This document shows positions 4,730 through 6,145 of a DNA stretch of 6,145 nt, one piece after another. The DNA is from Deltaproteobacteria bacterium (GTDB lineage: Bacteria; Myxococcota_A; UBA9160; SMWR01): the NCBI GenBank assembly GCA_029261905.1, contig JAJDAM010000029.1, positions 1 to 6,145 on the forward strand. The letters run 5' to 3'. Within the stretch, counting starts at the first letter, position 1, and each line of letters opens with the position of its first letter. Below the pieces are notes generated by a model, which was not told the origin of the DNA, ran no database searches, and saw only the letters and a program-made list of their open reading frames with translations. The translations under genes and the position numbers were made by a program.

Positions 4730-6145
4730 TCAAAGGCCGTGTCGGTAGAAACCCATCGCGCGGACCAGCGAGTCGAGTACGCGGCGCGAATCGCGTTGGC
4801 TCGGACCCGGACGGAAAGTGGGGCTGGCGTCGCGCTCCGGCGGATTCAGGATCTGGTGGTGGACGAACCGCTCGATGACGTCGTACATGTGGGCGCTGGT
4901 GATCTTGCGCCGGTTGCGCACCAATCGCTGGGTCGCGTACTCGATGCTGTCGCCAGTAATCCGGTCGTAGCGATTGATTCGAGCGGAGCGTTCCGCGATG
5001 CCCGCCAGCACCTGTCCAGGCGATGTGCGGGTCCGTTCGGCCGCTTCGACGATCATCGCCAACCAGGCGCGTTGAAACTGGCTCGCCATGCGAGAACGAT
5101 GAGGCGTCAGCCGACTGTCCTTGGGCGACGCGTAGCGGGATGCCGCGATCGCGAGAAACTCGTCCGCCGGAATCGGCGAAGCCCGGACGAGGTACCGCTG
5201 CGGCAGTTCTCGCTGCAGATCGCGGACCGAGTAGACGGCATTCCAGGTGATGCCGTCCGAGACCGGACGCGGGCCGCGCGAAGATCGCGCTCGTTCGAAA
5301 TACTGGTGAGCCTTCGAGAAGCGATCGACCAGCGGCCCCGCATGGGACAGAAGTCTTCGGGTCTGCTCGGCGTCGAATCCGAGGTTCGATACCAGTAGCT
5401 CGCGCTTGATCTGCTCGAACTCCCGATCGAAAATAGTGAGGACCGGATCGTTTGCGAAGCTTCGAATCGGCGCGCGCTTTCCGGTGATCAGGTAATCCCG
5501 GATCTGCGCGAAGTTCTGCACGATCGCCCGCGCGTTGGCGCGTTGCTCGGTCAAGCTGGTCGACATCCGCTGTACGTCGTCGAATCGGTACTCGCGGTGG
5601 AACAGTCCGAATTGTCGGATCGAGCCGTAATCGATGATTCCGCCATCTGCGAGGATGTTGTCACCGTCCCAGTCGAGCCAGCAGAACACGTACTCGCGTT
5701 CGAAGGTGGCTGCTGTGCGCGCCATCGAGCGCGCCGCCGCTTCCGCGAGGTAGCGGTAGCGCCGCCGTCCAGGCCGCATCTTCGGCCAGTCTCCGTTCGA
5801 GATCTGCCGCGCGGCGAATTGATCCGCCACCCCGCGCAGTGAATCGAGGTTGCCTTGTTTGAGGTGCCCGAAGAAGTGCGAAGGCCGCAACAGGTTGCGT
5901 CCCGCGCGAACATTGATCGCGAGCCCATTGGCGAGTTCGATCACGGCCAGGATGCGTTCGGTTGCGATCCCATTGCGGTGAAAGGTCTCACTCATCAGCG
6001 CCGCGCCGATCCCCTCGGCGATCGCAGCGGTACCACATCCGTAGGAAGCGATTCTCGTTCCGGTCTTGAAGTATTTTTTCTGGATCGCAGTGGCCGGACA
6101 CAATCGGGTGACCCCGGTACCGCAGCTCGACACGTCCCAAGTCAC
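4730..6145 (-). CDS. Divergent SelO/YdiU-like (UPF0061) kinase-fold protein, N-terminus outside window
   Basis: The frame is open from the window edge at 6145 to TGA at 4732-4730, giving 471 residues; the GTG at the edge is probably internal. SelO proteins have a protein-kinase-like fold and transfer AMP from ATP to Ser/Thr/Tyr of other proteins, linked to redox stress. Similarity by eye includes LMSETFHRNGIATERILAVI (50-69), LLRPSHFFGHLKQGNLDSLRG (85-105), corresponding to the family's RVAPSHxRxGHFEYF region, and the catalytic block CWLDWDGDNILADGGIIDYG (155-174). In that block N163 and D172 have the same nine-residue spacing as the metal-binding Asn and the DYG Asp of SelO. In the region matching WDxQLKGAG the window reads WDVSSCGTG, so cysteine (C8) stands where SelO has its active-site lysine, followed by an extra 10-15 residue stretch. 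About 100 N-terminal residues are probably missing. Activity as an AMP transferase is therefore uncertain. Confidence 0.68.
   Translation of the reverse strand: MTWDVSSCGTGVTRLCPATAIQKKYFKTGTRIASYGCGTAAIAEGIGAALMSETFHRNGIATERILAVIELANGLAINVRAGRNLLRPSHFFGHLKQGNLDSLRGVADQFAARQISNGDWPKMRPGRRRYRYLAEAAARSMARTAATFEREYVFCWLDWDGDNILADGGIIDYGSIRQFGLFHREYRFDDVQRMSTSLTEQRANARAIVQNFAQIRDYLITGKRAPIRSFANDPVLTIFDREFEQIKRELLVSNLGFDAEQTRRLLSHAGPLVDRFSKAHQYFERARSSRGPRPVSDGITWNAVYSVRDLQRELPQRYLVRASPIPADEFLAIAASRYASPKDSRLTPHRSRMASQFQRAWLAMIVEAAERTRTSPGQVLAGIAERSARINRYDRITGDSIEYATQRLVRNRRKITSAHMYDVIERFVHHQILNPPERDASPTFRPGPSQRDSRRVLDSLVRAMGFYRHGL

Noticed and set aside
3918..4733. N-terminal 270 residues of the long minus-strand frame containing the oxygenase
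   Set aside because: This part is out of frame with the HEAT gene and is an Arg-rich shadow of it. Family similarity begins only at the ATG at 3917, so the long form is an over-extended start.

Overview
This is a GC-rich bacterial chromosomal window holding five protein-coding segments, two of them cut by the window edges, and two tRNA genes. Both tRNAs carry a gene-encoded 3' CCA. GC-rich coding DNA, 2-oxoglutarate oxygenase and SelO-like genes and CCA-encoding tRNAs fit Pseudomonadota, Myxococcota or related deltaproteobacterial-type lineages. No gene here fixes the phylum, so this is only an impression. No integrase, transposase, CRISPR array or phage gene is visible.

Left part, plus strand (1-2714): an ATP-dependent 5-oxoprolinase / hydantoinase-type gene. 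The normal fused protein has an A half (HyuA-like) followed by a B half (HyuB-like). Here one in-frame TAA (1140-1142) interrupts the reading frame exactly where fused homologues read ...RFMSIA-EQ-MG... . The frame is otherwise open through the whole B half, which therefore appears as a separate 522-residue ORF starting at an ATG one codon after the stop. The B half also carries a low-complexity Gly/Ser/Pro insertion built partly from a 24-bp tandem duplication.

Middle (2715-3071): a short intergenic stretch with a possible sigma70-type promoter, then tRNA-Lys(CTT) and tRNA-Leu(TAG), 43 nt apart and probably co-transcribed. They converge on the minus-strand genes that follow.

Right part, minus strand (3072-6145), read right to left: the C-terminal 471 residues of a divergent SelO/YdiU-like protein with a kinase-like fold, a 234-nt gap containing a sizeable interrupted inverted repeat, a 194-residue HEAT-repeat protein with a strong ribosome binding site, and a 281-residue phytanoyl-CoA dioxygenase-like Fe(II)/2-oxoglutarate oxygenase. 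The oxygenase start codon overlaps the HEAT stop codon by 7 nt, so these two are very likely translationally coupled and may work together. The most interesting points are the nonsense codon that splits the oxoprolinase, the HEAT/oxygenase pair, and the SelO-like protein, which seems to lack the usual active-site lysine.
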